From Glutamicibacter ardleyensis (lineage in GTDB: Bacteria > Actinomycetota > Actinomycetes > Actinomycetales > Micrococcaceae), in contig NZ_BMKX01000001.1 of assembly GCF_014644555.1 (NCBI RefSeq), forward strand, positions 682,001 through 746,000: a stretch of 64,000 bases of DNA. The letters run 5' to 3'. Position 1 is the first letter of the stretch. Each line of letters begins with the position of its first letter. This document shows positions 28,738 through 36,855 of this stretch, one piece after another. The notes below the pieces were generated by a model. That model made no database searches, was not told the origin of the DNA, and was given only the letters and a program-made list of their open reading frames with translations. The translations under genes were made by a program, and so were the position numbers.

Positions 28738-28838
28738 ACTGATATGTCGTGGCAACGCGGGCGCAGATACTCTATAACGAGATCCGAAGTGCCGGCCCAG
28801 ACCACCTTAAGTTCTATTAATATCCGACTGGTATATCA
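28738..28838. promoter_or_regulatory. Candidate GntR operators upstream of fchA-folD
   Basis: ACTGATATGTCG at 28738-28749 and ACTGGTATATCA at 28827-28838 (the latter extends to the near-palindrome CTGGTATATCAG). Both match the 12-base word found before purU, gntR and fdhA with one or two changes. The upstream copy lies in an AT-rich, promoter-like stretch. Confidence 0.42.
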
Positions 28839-28986
28839 GAATACTTTGAAGCCTAAAACAGATACCAATGACAGGTCAAGGGTTTTTAACTTCGGACATC
28901 CTCTCCGGCTGTCCGGGAAACTAGGACACCACCTAATGACACCACCAGAGACAGATGCTTGAATGGAGAGAACGAAAGGGGACAAC

Positions 28987-29205
28987 ATGACGCACGCGCT
29001 TTCGAAAGGTGATCACGTCTCGTGGAATTCCGAGGCAGGCAGGGTATCCGGCAAGATCATCACGGTGCATACTTCCGACTTTGACTACAAAGGTCATACT
29101 CATCGGGCGTCAAAAGATGACCCGCAATATGAAATCAAAAGTGACAAGACTGATCACGTCGCCGCACATAAGGCCGACGCGCTGAAGCTGCTCAAAGATC
29201 AATGA
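28987..29205 (+). CDS. DUF2945 / hypervirulence-associated TUDOR-domain protein
   Basis: 72 residues. A small SH3/TUDOR-like fold is indicated by GDHVSWNSEAGRVSGKIITV followed by HRASKDDPQYEIKSDKT and a C-terminal helix KADALKLLKDQ, matching the DUF2945 (HVA1) family: a short basic protein of unknown function common in soil bacteria. ATG 28987 has AAAGGGG six bases upstream; the in-frame upstream ATG at 28963 lacks one. Its stop overlaps the DUF488 gene (ATGA), so the two are co-translated. Role unknown; these genes often accompany DNA-repair or stress genes. Confidence 0.82.
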   Translation: MTHALSKGDHVSWNSEAGRVSGKIITVHTSDFDYKGHTHRASKDDPQYEIKSDKTDHVAAHKADALKLLKDQ

Positions 29206-29750
29206 GCGGCGTGACCACACCACGCATCTGGACCATCGGGCACTCGAACCGGGCACTGGAAGAATTCACGGACCTGCTGAAAGAAAATTCAATCAAACAG
29301 GTTCTGGATGTTCGGAAGCTGGCAGGCTCAGATAAATTCCCACATTTTAATTCAGATGTCCTGACCGAATCCTTGGACGCAATGGGCATCAAGCTGTGGA
29401 AACTCGAACCACTGGATGGCCGGCGCACAGTAAGCAAGGAAATTCCCTTTGAGGTCAACGCATGGTGGGAGAACCGAAGTTTTCATAATTACGCGGATCA
29501 CGCGTTATCCCAAGAATTCACCGAGGCCCTAACCGAGTTGCGCGACGCAGGATCCTCGCAGCGCACAGCGGTGATGTGTTCCGAAGCAGTATGGTGGCGC
29601 TGTCACCGCAGAATCATCTCAGATCATTTGCTAGCTCATCACGTTCACGTGCTACACATTATGGGTCCAGGCAAAACCGTGAACGCCCAGCTCAGCGCCG
29701 GCGCTGTCCTTGATGAAAACACCGCAGTTCGGTACCCGAAACACGACTAG
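29202..29750 (+). CDS. DUF488 family protein
   Basis: 182 residues. DUF488 marks: WTIGHSNRALEEFTDLLKEN at the start, VLDVRKLAGSDKFPHFN, and a cysteine-containing loop AVMCSEAVWWRCHRRIIS near residues 125-142. The family is of unknown biochemical function and has a conserved cysteine/arginine pocket that suggests nucleotide or nucleic-acid handling. It is coupled to the DUF2945 gene by an ATGA overlap and converges on a LysR gene with a 13-base gap and no room for a terminator. Confidence 0.84.
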   Translation: MSGVTTPRIWTIGHSNRALEEFTDLLKENSIKQVLDVRKLAGSDKFPHFNSDVLTESLDAMGIKLWKLEPLDGRRTVSKEIPFEVNAWWENRSFHNYADHALSQEFTEALTELRDAGSSQRTAVMCSEAVWWRCHRRIISDHLLAHHVHVLHIMGPGKTVNAQLSAGAVLDENTAVRYPKHD

Positions 29751-29763
29751 CCCGCCGGCGAAC

Positions 29764-30669
29764 CTAGCGAATCCAGGTTTGAGCCATTTCGACCAGCAAC
29801 GACTGGAACGCGTTCTCCGCTGGCGCCCGAACTCGGTCCCGGCGCTGAGCCAGAACCACACTGCGCGGCGCGGCAGCTTCACCCAGTGACAGAATCTTGA
29901 CCCCGGGATGGTTATTCATCACCGCGGATTTCGGCGCCAAGGCAATACCCAAACCCACGGAGACCATTGCTTGTGCTTCCTGATAATCATTTGCTTGAAA
30001 TGAAATCTTCGGAGAGAACCCGGCAGTGTTACATGTACGCTCTAGAAGTTCGGCCACCGGATGCTCGTTCGCGCGCACGATCCACTGTTCATGGGCCGTA
30101 TCGACCATGTCAATCTCATCGAGCTGCGCAAAAGGATGCTCAACGCCAACCACAAGTACCGTCGGCTCCGTGAACAGAGTCGTCAGCTCAAAGTCTGCAC
30201 GGTTCAACTTGTGCCACTCATATTCCCAGAGTAATCCCAAGGAGATCTCCCCCTTGGAAAGCAGCGACATAAGCTCCTGCAATCTAGTACTTCGCACATC
30301 AAGATTAACCGAAGGGTACAACTTGCGGAATCGGCTAATCACCAACGGCATGAACGAACTCCCGAGAGTAGGGAAAGTCCCTAAGCTCAAGCTTCCGCTT
30401 TTGAGTCCCGCCAACTGATCCAGGTCTGCAATCGCGGCATCCATCTGTTGCAAGATACGCCTCGCATGTGATGCAAGAACATGACCTGCGTCGGTGGGCG
30501 TCATGCCTCGCGCGTGGCGCTGAAGTAGGGGTTGGCCAACCTCTTCTTCGAGTTTTCGCAGCTGCTGGGAAACTCCCGACGGAGTATAAAAAAGTTCATC
30601 CGCAGCCGAGGTGACGGAACCACCCTCGACTACTGCGAGCAATATTTGCAATCTCTTTACGTCGAGCAT
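29764..30669 (-). CDS. LysR-family regulator divergent from the PrpF-TctC operon
   Basis: 301 residues. Helix-turn-helix at residues 15-60 (LAVVEGGSVTSAADELFYTP; SGVSQQLRKLEEEVGQPLLQ), then a substrate-binding domain with SLGTFPTLGSSFMPLVIS. ATG 30669 has GGAGG six bases upstream; the longer frame to 30777 is not supported. It is divergent from the tricarboxylate-transport operon with a 272-base control region, so it probably controls that operon in response to the transported carboxylate. The region carries a direct repeat (CTAATGCATTTTTTGTAA and CTAATACATTCATCTTTAA) that could be a LysR binding site. Confidence 0.88.
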   Translation of the reverse strand: MLDVKRLQILLAVVEGGSVTSAADELFYTPSGVSQQLRKLEEEVGQPLLQRHARGMTPTDAGHVLASHARRILQQMDAAIADLDQLAGLKSGSLSLGTFPTLGSSFMPLVISRFRKLYPSVNLDVRSTRLQELMSLLSKGEISLGLLWEYEWHKLNRADFELTTLFTEPTVLVVGVEHPFAQLDEIDMVDTAHEQWIVRANEHPVAELLERTCNTAGFSPKISFQANDYQEAQAMVSVGLGIALAPKSAVMNNHPGVKILSLGEAAAPRSVVLAQRRDRVRAPAENAFQSLLVEMAQTWIR

Positions 30670-30941
30670 GTCGCCTCCATGTAGCAATACTTCAATATAC
30701 TCCAGAATCACAACATTCACTGGATTCACTTCTAAACTTTCAAGCACTTCTACATCTTCATCGCGCTTATGTGGCAATTCTTGCCCTCGGCATCCCCTAA
30801 GAAGTCTAGAAATTCAGCAATGCTTCAATCTAATGCATTTTTTGTAACTACTAATACATTCATCTTTAACGGATCATCAATACATAACGAACGTGCGGCA
30901 CGTCACAAACGGCGCTCGGCGCGATGATCTCGATAGATTAG
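30670..30941. promoter_or_regulatory. Divergent control region, LysR / PrpF-TctC
   Basis: AT-rich 272-base space between two divergent genes. The tandem pair CTAATGCAT and CTAATACAT (about 30831-30862), 22 bases apart, is the most notable repeat. The PrpF-TctC gene has no clear ribosome-binding site: a TAG stop directly precedes GTG 30942, so the start is forced. Confidence 0.45.
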
Positions 30942-33263
30942 GTGAGTCCAATTAAGCGATTAGTTAAGGCTACGTGGATGCGTGGGGGGACCAGCAAATG
31001 CTGGGTGTTCGAGCGAAGTGCGCTCCAAATCCCAGGCTTTACCGTTGATGAGGTCCTCTTGCGCCTCTTCGGCTCCCCAGACCCGCGCCAGATCGACGGT
31101 GTTGGCGGCGGAAGCTCCACTACCAGCAAAGCCGTCATCCTCAGCCCCAGCAGCGAACCCGGAATCGACGTCGATTACACCTTCGCGCAGGTTGGCATCG
31201 AGCAGGCAGTGGTTGATTGGGGCAGCAACTGCGGAAACTGCTCAGCGGTCATCGCTCCCTACGCAGTGGAACAGGGCTGGGTCAACGCCGTTGCTGGTGA
31301 AGTTTCGGTACGTATCCGTAATACCAACACCGGCCAGGTGCTGCACGAACGCATTGCCGCCCCGGCCGCCGAAGAGCCGGCCGGCACCTACATCCCAGGC
31401 GTACCTTTTCCTGGCGAAGCGGTAGAAATCGGCTTTGTGAATCCCGCTGGAGGAACCACCGGAAAGCGGCTTCCCAGCGGTGAAGCTCGCACCGTGCTGG
31501 ACATACCAACGGTTGACGGTGGCGCATACGAGAATCTCGAAGCTACCCTGATCGACGCTGGAGCCCCGGTGATCATCATCAGTGCTCAGGACGCCGCACT
31601 TGGCGAGGTAGATTTTTCTCTCTGGATCACGCAGTCAACCAGTGAACTAGCGCGCTTGGACCGGATCCGGCGCGCTGGAGCTGTGGCCATGGGCCTCGCC
31701 GTGGACATCGCGTCCGCGCAACGTGCGATTCCCAAGCTCGCAATCGTGGACGCTCCCGGCACCGAGTCGGGATGCGACTTTAAAGTCATGATGCTTTCAA
31801 TGGGTGCACCGCATCCGGCGCTGGCCATCACCGGCAGCGTGGGACTCACCCTGGCCGCCAGAACCCCGGGGACAATCATCGCTTCACTGCTGAGTGGTGA
31901 AGCGGAGGAAAGGCTGCGCCTGCACACTCCCGCCGGCGTCATCGAAACGTGGTACCGAAACATCGACGGGTCCGAGGTCGTGGGAACCACGCGCACTGCG
32001 CGTCTTCTCGCCGAGGCGACCTTGAGCTTCGACCCGGTCATGAGCCCAGCAGACGGCCCGGCGCAGATCCACCTTGCCTCCGAGCTCGTCGAAATCGACG
32101 AACCGTTGATTCCCGATTTCGAGGACACGCATCTGGTTGATCCCCCACCGCATAAGCGCCGCACGGTCTTCGCCTCGGTCGCAGTGTTCGCCGCGCTTGG
32201 CCTTGGCACGACGCTGATCGCCGGAGGGCTGCTCAACCCGCCGGCAACCACCACCGACGGCGATTATGCCGGAGAAACTCTGGAACTGGTTATCCCCTTG
32301 GCAGAAGGCGGCGGCACCGACACCTGGGCTCGCTTCATCGGCCAGGAACTGATCCACCAGATCCCCGGAGTCCCCGGGTTCGCACCGATCAACGAATCCG
32401 GCGGTGAAGGCATCACCGGTAGCAACCGTTTTGCGAGTTCCGCGGATGAGAACGGCACCGAGCTTCTGGTCAGCACCGCCACCACGGTAGTGCCCTGGGT
32501 CTTGGGTCGTGACGTAGTGCGCTACTCCTTCGACAAACTGGAACCGATCATGGTCAACGGCACCGGCGGGGTGATCTACGGACGCACCGAGGCCGGAATT
32601 AGCGACGTCAGCGACTTAGTTGATCGAGACAAGCCACTGGTCTTCGGCGGCATCGCCGCCACCGGGCTGGATCTGACCACTCTGGTGGCCTTTGACCTGC
32701 TGGGAGCCGATATCTCCTCAACCTTCGGCTTCGAAGGCCGCGGACCGGTGAATCTTGCCCTGCAGCGCGGCGAAGTGGATATCGACTACACCACCACATC
32801 CTCCTACGATTCGGCCGTTCGTCCCATCGCCGAAGATGGTTCGGCGAAAGTTCTGATGTCCTTCGGCCAGCTTGATGAAAACGGAAAGGTGGTCCGGGAT
32901 CCAAACTTCCCCAAGGTGCCAACCGTGGTGGAAGCCTACGAGGAAATCCATGGCGAAGCGCCCTCCGGCCCTAAGCTCGAGGCCTACCGGACCCTGCTCG
33001 GCTTGACCTACACCTACCAGAAGGGTTTATGGGCTCCGCACGATGCACCGCCGGAAGCAGTTGAACTGCTGCGCGAGTCGGCGCATAAGCTCTCGGAAAA
33101 CGACGAGTTCAACGACCGCGCCGAAGACATCCTCGGCGGCTACCCGATCGTTGCAGATGACCAGCTTGCCGAGCGAGTCAAGGAAGCCTACACCGTCAGC
33201 GAGGAGACCAAGAGCTACGTCACCAGTCTGCTCAAGGACTCCTACCAAATAGAAATTCACTAA
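30942..33263 (+). CDS. PrpF-family isomerase fused by a transmembrane helix to a TctC solute-binding protein
   Basis: 773 residues in one frame. Residues 1-390 are a full PrpF-family domain (methylaconitate or oxalomesaconate isomerase type): TWMRGGTSKC, RQIDGVGGGSSTTSKAVIL with the candidate catalytic lysine, WGSNCGNCSAVIAPYAVEQG, and MLSMGAPHPALAITGSVGLT. After a basic PPPHKRR comes one helix (about 408-431), then a complete TctC-type binding domain (446-773: LELVIPLAEGGGTDTWARF; LVFGGIAATGLDLTTLVAF; GLWAPHDAPPEAVELL). The positive-inside rule puts the isomerase in the cytoplasm and the binding domain outside. No separate signal peptide or lipobox for TctC. TctA-TctB follows 10 bases later. 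Inferred: substrate capture and cytosolic isomerisation are tied in one protein. A lost stop between two genes is less likely because both domains and the anchor are intact. Confidence 0.88.
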   Translation: MSPIKRLVKATWMRGGTSKCWVFERSALQIPGFTVDEVLLRLFGSPDPRQIDGVGGGSSTTSKAVILSPSSEPGIDVDYTFAQVGIEQAVVDWGSNCGNCSAVIAPYAVEQGWVNAVAGEVSVRIRNTNTGQVLHERIAAPAAEEPAGTYIPGVPFPGEAVEIGFVNPAGGTTGKRLPSGEARTVLDIPTVDGGAYENLEATLIDAGAPVIIISAQDAALGEVDFSLWITQSTSELARLDRIRRAGAVAMGLAVDIASAQRAIPKLAIVDAPGTESGCDFKVMMLSMGAPHPALAITGSVGLTLAARTPGTIIASLLSGEAEERLRLHTPAGVIETWYRNIDGSEVVGTTRTARLLAEATLSFDPVMSPADGPAQIHLASELVEIDEPLIPDFEDTHLVDPPPHKRRTVFASVAVFAALGLGTTLIAGGLLNPPATTTDGDYAGETLELVIPLAEGGGTDTWARFIGQELIHQIPGVPGFAPINESGGEGITGSNRFASSADENGTELLVSTATTVVPWVLGRDVVRYSFDKLEPIMVNGTGGVIYGRTEAGISDVSDLVDRDKPLVFGGIAATGLDLTTLVAFDLLGADISSTFGFEGRGPVNLALQRGEVDIDYTTTSSYDSAVRPIAEDGSAKVLMSFGQLDENGKVVRDPNFPKVPTVVEAYEEIHGEAPSGPKLEAYRTLLGLTYTYQKGLWAPHDAPPEAVELLRESAHKLSENDEFNDRAEDILGGYPIVADDQLAERVKEAYTVSEETKSYVTSLLKDSYQIEIH

Positions 33264-33273
33264 GGAGCGAACA

Positions 33274-35442
33274 ATGCTTGATTCTGCAATGTCCGCATTG
33301 GCTTCGCTGACGGACCCCGCCTTGCTGCTGATGCTGCTGGTCGGCGTGATCGCCGGCTTAGTCATGGGACTCATCCCAGGCCTAGGCGGCACTGCCGCCG
33401 TGGCCATCTTGCTGCCGATTACCTTCGGCATGGAGCCAGCCCCCGCGTTGGCAATGCTCATCGGCGCCCTTGCCGTAGTCCACACCTCCGACACCGTCTC
33501 GGCGGTGCTGCTCGGAGCCCCCGGCTCCGCCTCGGCATCGGTCACGATGCTCGATGGTTATTCCATGGCTAAAAAGGGGCAGGCTAAACGGGCGCTCAGC
33601 CTGGCCTTCCTCTCCTCCATGGCAGGCGGCGTCATAGGCGCCATCGGGCTGACCCTGGCCATCCCGCTGGCTAAACCACTGGTGCTCTCCTTCGCCAGCC
33701 CGGAGCTGTTCATGCTCACGGTGCTCGGCGTGGCGCTGGCCGCCGTGCTTTCCCGCGGAAACGTCATCAAGGGCCTCACCGCAGGTGCCCTCGGACTCAT
33801 GGTCGGCATGATCGGCACCTCGCCGACCACCGCCGAGGAACGCTTCACCTTCGGTTCGCTCTTCCTGGGCGACGGGCTGTCGCTGGTCGCGGTGGCCCTG
33901 GGCGTCTTCGGCCTGGCAGAAATCGCTTCGCGTGCAAGCCAGCGCCGTGGAGACAGCACACAGGTCAAGGTTGATGGCGGCTGGGGCTCGGGCATCCGAG
34001 AATGGCTGACCCACTGGAGCCAGGTACTGAGAGGCGGCCTCATCGGCATCTGGGCAGGCATTCTTCCCGGCGTCGGCGCAACCGCCGGCACCTGGCTGGC
34101 CTACGGCCAAGCGGTAGCAACCGCCAAGGACAAGACCCAGTTCGGCAAGGGCGATCCCCGCGGCATCGTCGGCCCGGAAAGCGCCAACAACTCGGTGGAA
34201 GCCGGCGACCTGATCCCGACCTTCCTATTCGGCATCCCAGGCGGGGTTCCCTCGGCAATGCTGCTGGGAATGCTGCTGACCTACGGCATCCAGCCCGGCC
34301 CGAGCATCATCAACGAGCACCTCGATCTGATGTACTTGATCATCTGGTCCTTCGCGATTGCCTCGGTTCTGGGAGCCCTGCTCTGCTTCCTGACGGTACG
34401 CCCACTGTCCTCGCTGACCAAGGTCCCCTTCGCCATCTTGGCCGCCGGCCTGGTAGTCATCATGCTGCTCGGCTCCTTCCAGGAAAGCGGCCAGATCGGT
34501 GACCTGTGGATCATGCTGCTGCTCGGTGTTGCTGGCTGGCTGCTGAAGTCAACCGGTTTCCCACGCGCTCCATTCCTCATCGGTTTTGTGCTGGCTATTC
34601 CGCTGGAGCGCTACTACTTCCTGACCGACAGCCTCTACGAAGGTTTTGATTGGATGCTGCGTCCGGGCACCATGGTGTTCATCGCAATCCTTGTCCTTCC
34701 AATTCTCTGGAATGCCTTCAAATGGTTCCGCGCCCGCCGCAAGCTCAACGCCGATGATGATTCACTGGCCGAAAGCGCCCCGGATGCCGAAGCTCCGCTG
34801 AAGAACTCGATCTGGTCACTGGTGACCTCCGCAGTACTGCTGGTAGTTTTCTCCGGTTCACTGGTGCTCTCCGCGGGCTATTCCCCAGATGCACGGCTCG
34901 TTCCACAACTGATCGGCTGGCTCGGGGTCATCATGGCCTTGGTGCTTGTGCTTCAGGAGCTGCGCTCACGTAAACGCGTGCTCGCCTCGATGCGCAAGGT
35001 CTCGGTGAGCACCGCGCTTTATGCGACCGCTCCAAACGGGGTCGAACAGCTCGCCACGGGAACCACGGCACTGCGTCCAGGGGGCCATCAGGCGGTGGGC
35101 GACACGATCACCACCACCGGCGGCCCTTCAACCGGTTCGTCAGATCCTCAGCACCGGGCAGTTGATAACGTCGGCAAATTTGGCTGGGGTGCCCGCTGGA
35201 CACAGGATGCCTCCTTCGCCTTCCGCACCTTCGTTTGGATGGGAGGGTTCCTCCTGCTGGCTGGTCTGATTGGCTACCTTGCGGCCATCTCGATCTTCAT
35301 CCCCGCGTTCTTGCTTCTGGTGGCCAGAGCACGAATCAAGACAACGATTATCTACACCATCGTGTTCTTCGTCCTCATGCTTGCGCTGCCTTCTCTGCTA
35401 CCAATCGATCTCCCGCAGGGACTTCTGACCTCATGGCTGTAA
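33274..35442 (+). CDS. Tripartite tricarboxylate transporter, TctA-TctB fusion
   Basis: 722 residues. Residues 1-490 are TctA (about 12 helices; family marks GLVMGLIPGLGGTAAVAILL, GILPGVGATAGTWLAYGQA, GIVGPESANNSVEAGDLIPT and LFGIPGGVPSAMLLGMLLTYG). From about residue 508 a TctB region of four helices follows, interrupted by a flexible Gly/Thr/Ser-rich linker (about 585-640). In most bacteria TctA and TctB are separate proteins. With TctC in the preceding gene the entire uptake system is made from two polypeptides. Start ATG with AAGGAG seven bases before it. Substrate probably a di- or tricarboxylate or its unsaturated analogue, suggested by the PrpF domain. Confidence 0.92.
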   Translation: MLDSAMSALASLTDPALLLMLLVGVIAGLVMGLIPGLGGTAAVAILLPITFGMEPAPALAMLIGALAVVHTSDTVSAVLLGAPGSASASVTMLDGYSMAKKGQAKRALSLAFLSSMAGGVIGAIGLTLAIPLAKPLVLSFASPELFMLTVLGVALAAVLSRGNVIKGLTAGALGLMVGMIGTSPTTAEERFTFGSLFLGDGLSLVAVALGVFGLAEIASRASQRRGDSTQVKVDGGWGSGIREWLTHWSQVLRGGLIGIWAGILPGVGATAGTWLAYGQAVATAKDKTQFGKGDPRGIVGPESANNSVEAGDLIPTFLFGIPGGVPSAMLLGMLLTYGIQPGPSIINEHLDLMYLIIWSFAIASVLGALLCFLTVRPLSSLTKVPFAILAAGLVVIMLLGSFQESGQIGDLWIMLLLGVAGWLLKSTGFPRAPFLIGFVLAIPLERYYFLTDSLYEGFDWMLRPGTMVFIAILVLPILWNAFKWFRARRKLNADDDSLAESAPDAEAPLKNSIWSLVTSAVLLVVFSGSLVLSAGYSPDARLVPQLIGWLGVIMALVLVLQELRSRKRVLASMRKVSVSTALYATAPNGVEQLATGTTALRPGGHQAVGDTITTTGGPSTGSSDPQHRAVDNVGKFGWGARWTQDASFAFRTFVWMGGFLLLAGLIGYLAAISIFIPAFLLLVARARIKTTIIYTIVFFVLMLALPSLLPIDLPQGLLTSWL

Positions 35443-35469
35443 CAGCCCGTTTTCGAAAAGGAGAAACTC

Positions 35470-35844
35470 ATGGCCATTTTGGCTTGCTATAGCGACACCG
35501 ATGCGGGACGCGCGGCCATACGCCGCGGATTCGCCGAAGCTCACAAGGCTCAAGATTCTTTGCTCGTAGCCAATCTTGAAAAAGATCCGGTCACCGAAGA
35601 TCAGCTGGGCATTGATCTGAACACCCTGGCAGACTTTGGTGTTCCGGTAAGAATCTTGCCGCCCACCGCGACCGTGCATGATGGTGCAGACTTCGTGCTC
35701 CAGGCCGAACAGGAACACGACGTTTCGATGATCGTATTAGGCCTTCGCAAACGCTCACGAGTGGGGAAACTTCTTATGGGGAGCATTGCCCAGCGCATAT
35801 TGATCGAGGCTGACTGCCCGGTGCTGGCGGTCAAAGCAAAATAA
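35470..35844 (+). CDS. Universal stress protein
   Basis: 124 residues, UspA fold: ILACYSDTDAGRAAIRRGFA at the N-terminus and a C-terminal nucleotide-binding motif in MIVLGLRKRSRVGKLLMGSI, then ADCPVLAVKAK. ATG 35470 with AAAAGGAG seven bases upstream, 27 bases after the transporter gene and in the same operon. Short Usp genes are often found at the end of TctCBA operons in actinobacteria; the role there is unknown. The GxGxxGxxxxG ATP motif is changed (LRKRSRVGKLLMGS keeps G-x2-M-G-S). Confidence 0.88.
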   Translation: MAILACYSDTDAGRAAIRRGFAEAHKAQDSLLVANLEKDPVTEDQLGIDLNTLADFGVPVRILPPTATVHDGADFVLQAEQEHDVSMIVLGLRKRSRVGKLLMGSIAQRILIEADCPVLAVKAK

Positions 35845-35889
35845 CTCGGTGTCCGACAAACACAATTCTAGAAAATAACCGCGTTAACT

Positions 35890-35934
35890 AAGTGGTGCCC
35901 GGGTCCCCCCAAGGGAATCCGGGCACCACTTTTT
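35890..35934. terminator. Bidirectional terminator
   Basis: Thirteen-base perfect stem (AAGTGGTGCCCGG; right arm 35919-35931) with a 16-base loop and TTTTT. It lies 45 bases after usp and just past the end of the convergent cell-wall protein remnant. Confidence 0.88.
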
Positions 35935-35952
35935 CATCACCTCAACAGCTGA

Positions 35953-36855
35953 TTAGCTGTGGCGGCCGCGAGTGCGGCGGGCCAAAACTACACCTGCTGC
36001 TGCCAGGAGCAGACCGAGAACCAGCAGCGACATGGCCGTAAAACCAGTGTCAGCCAGGTTGTCCTCTTCCTTGGGCTTCTGCGTCTGCTTTGGTTCCTCA
36101 GAACCATCAACGGACTGCGAAGCCGAAGGCTGATCAGACGTCTCGGGAGGAGTTGGATCCTGTGAAGGATCTTCGCTCTTCTCCGGCGACTGCGTCGGAT
36201 CTTCCGAAGGGTTCTCGGTTGATTCCGTTGGAGTCGACTCACTTGGAGTTGGCTCCGTCGGATCTTCCGAAGGCTCCTCAGTTGGATCCGTAGGAGTCGA
36301 CTCGCTCGGAGTCGGCTCAGGAACTTCGTCTAGGTAGAAGCCGAAGTCGAGGGTTCCGTCGTGATCTCCATCTTCGTTCAGGCCTTCAGACTTGGCCTCC
36401 CAAGTTGAAGAGTCCTCATCTCGATCGGAACCATTTTCCTTGGTCGGCAGGTAGCCGTCCAAAGCATCGGCGGATTCGTCCCGGTCAATAACTACCGTGT
36501 ACGACTGACTATCCTTCAGGACCGGCAGGTCCTTGAAGTTGTAGAAGCCGTTCTCATCGGTGGTTACCGGGCCGACAGGATTGCCGTTGATATCAACGAC
36601 TTCCTTACCGTCCGGACCGATCAGTTTCAGAACGACGCCTTCAATTGGGTCTTCATCGTCATCCTGAATTCCGTTGCGGTCCTTGTCAACCCAAACGTAG
36701 TCACCCAAGGAAACCGAAGGTTTCTCAGTTGGTTCCGTAGGTGCCACAGTCGGCTCAGTCGGCTCAACAGTAGGTTCCGTAGGCTCCACAGTCGGTTCAG
36801 TCGGCTGCGTTGGTTCCACAGTCGGCTCAGTCGGCTCAACAGTAGGTTCCGTCCG
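35953..36855 (-). pseudogene. 5'-truncated cell-wall protein (SdrD B-like domain, LAxTG anchor)
   Basis: About 300 residues remain. From the N-terminal side: EPTVEPTEP repeats, one SdrD B-type domain (LGDYVWVDKDRNGIQDDDE; TTDENGFYNFKDLPV), a Pro/Ser/Thr/Glu linker, then a sorting signal LADTG with a hydrophobic helix and basic tail (RRTRGRHS). LAxTG fits class E sortases of actinobacteria. No signal peptide is present: the frame begins within the repeats at the joint with the LuxR-type gene, and its only start (GTG 36864) is in foreign sequence without a ribosome-binding site. The N-terminal secretion signal and any upstream domains are gone, so the remnant cannot reach the wall. Could be an assembly join instead of a true deletion. 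Confidence 0.7.

Noticed and set aside
33382-34110. 242- and 177-codon minus-strand frames inside TctA
   Set aside because: Shadows of the TctA coding strand with biased, low-complexity composition.
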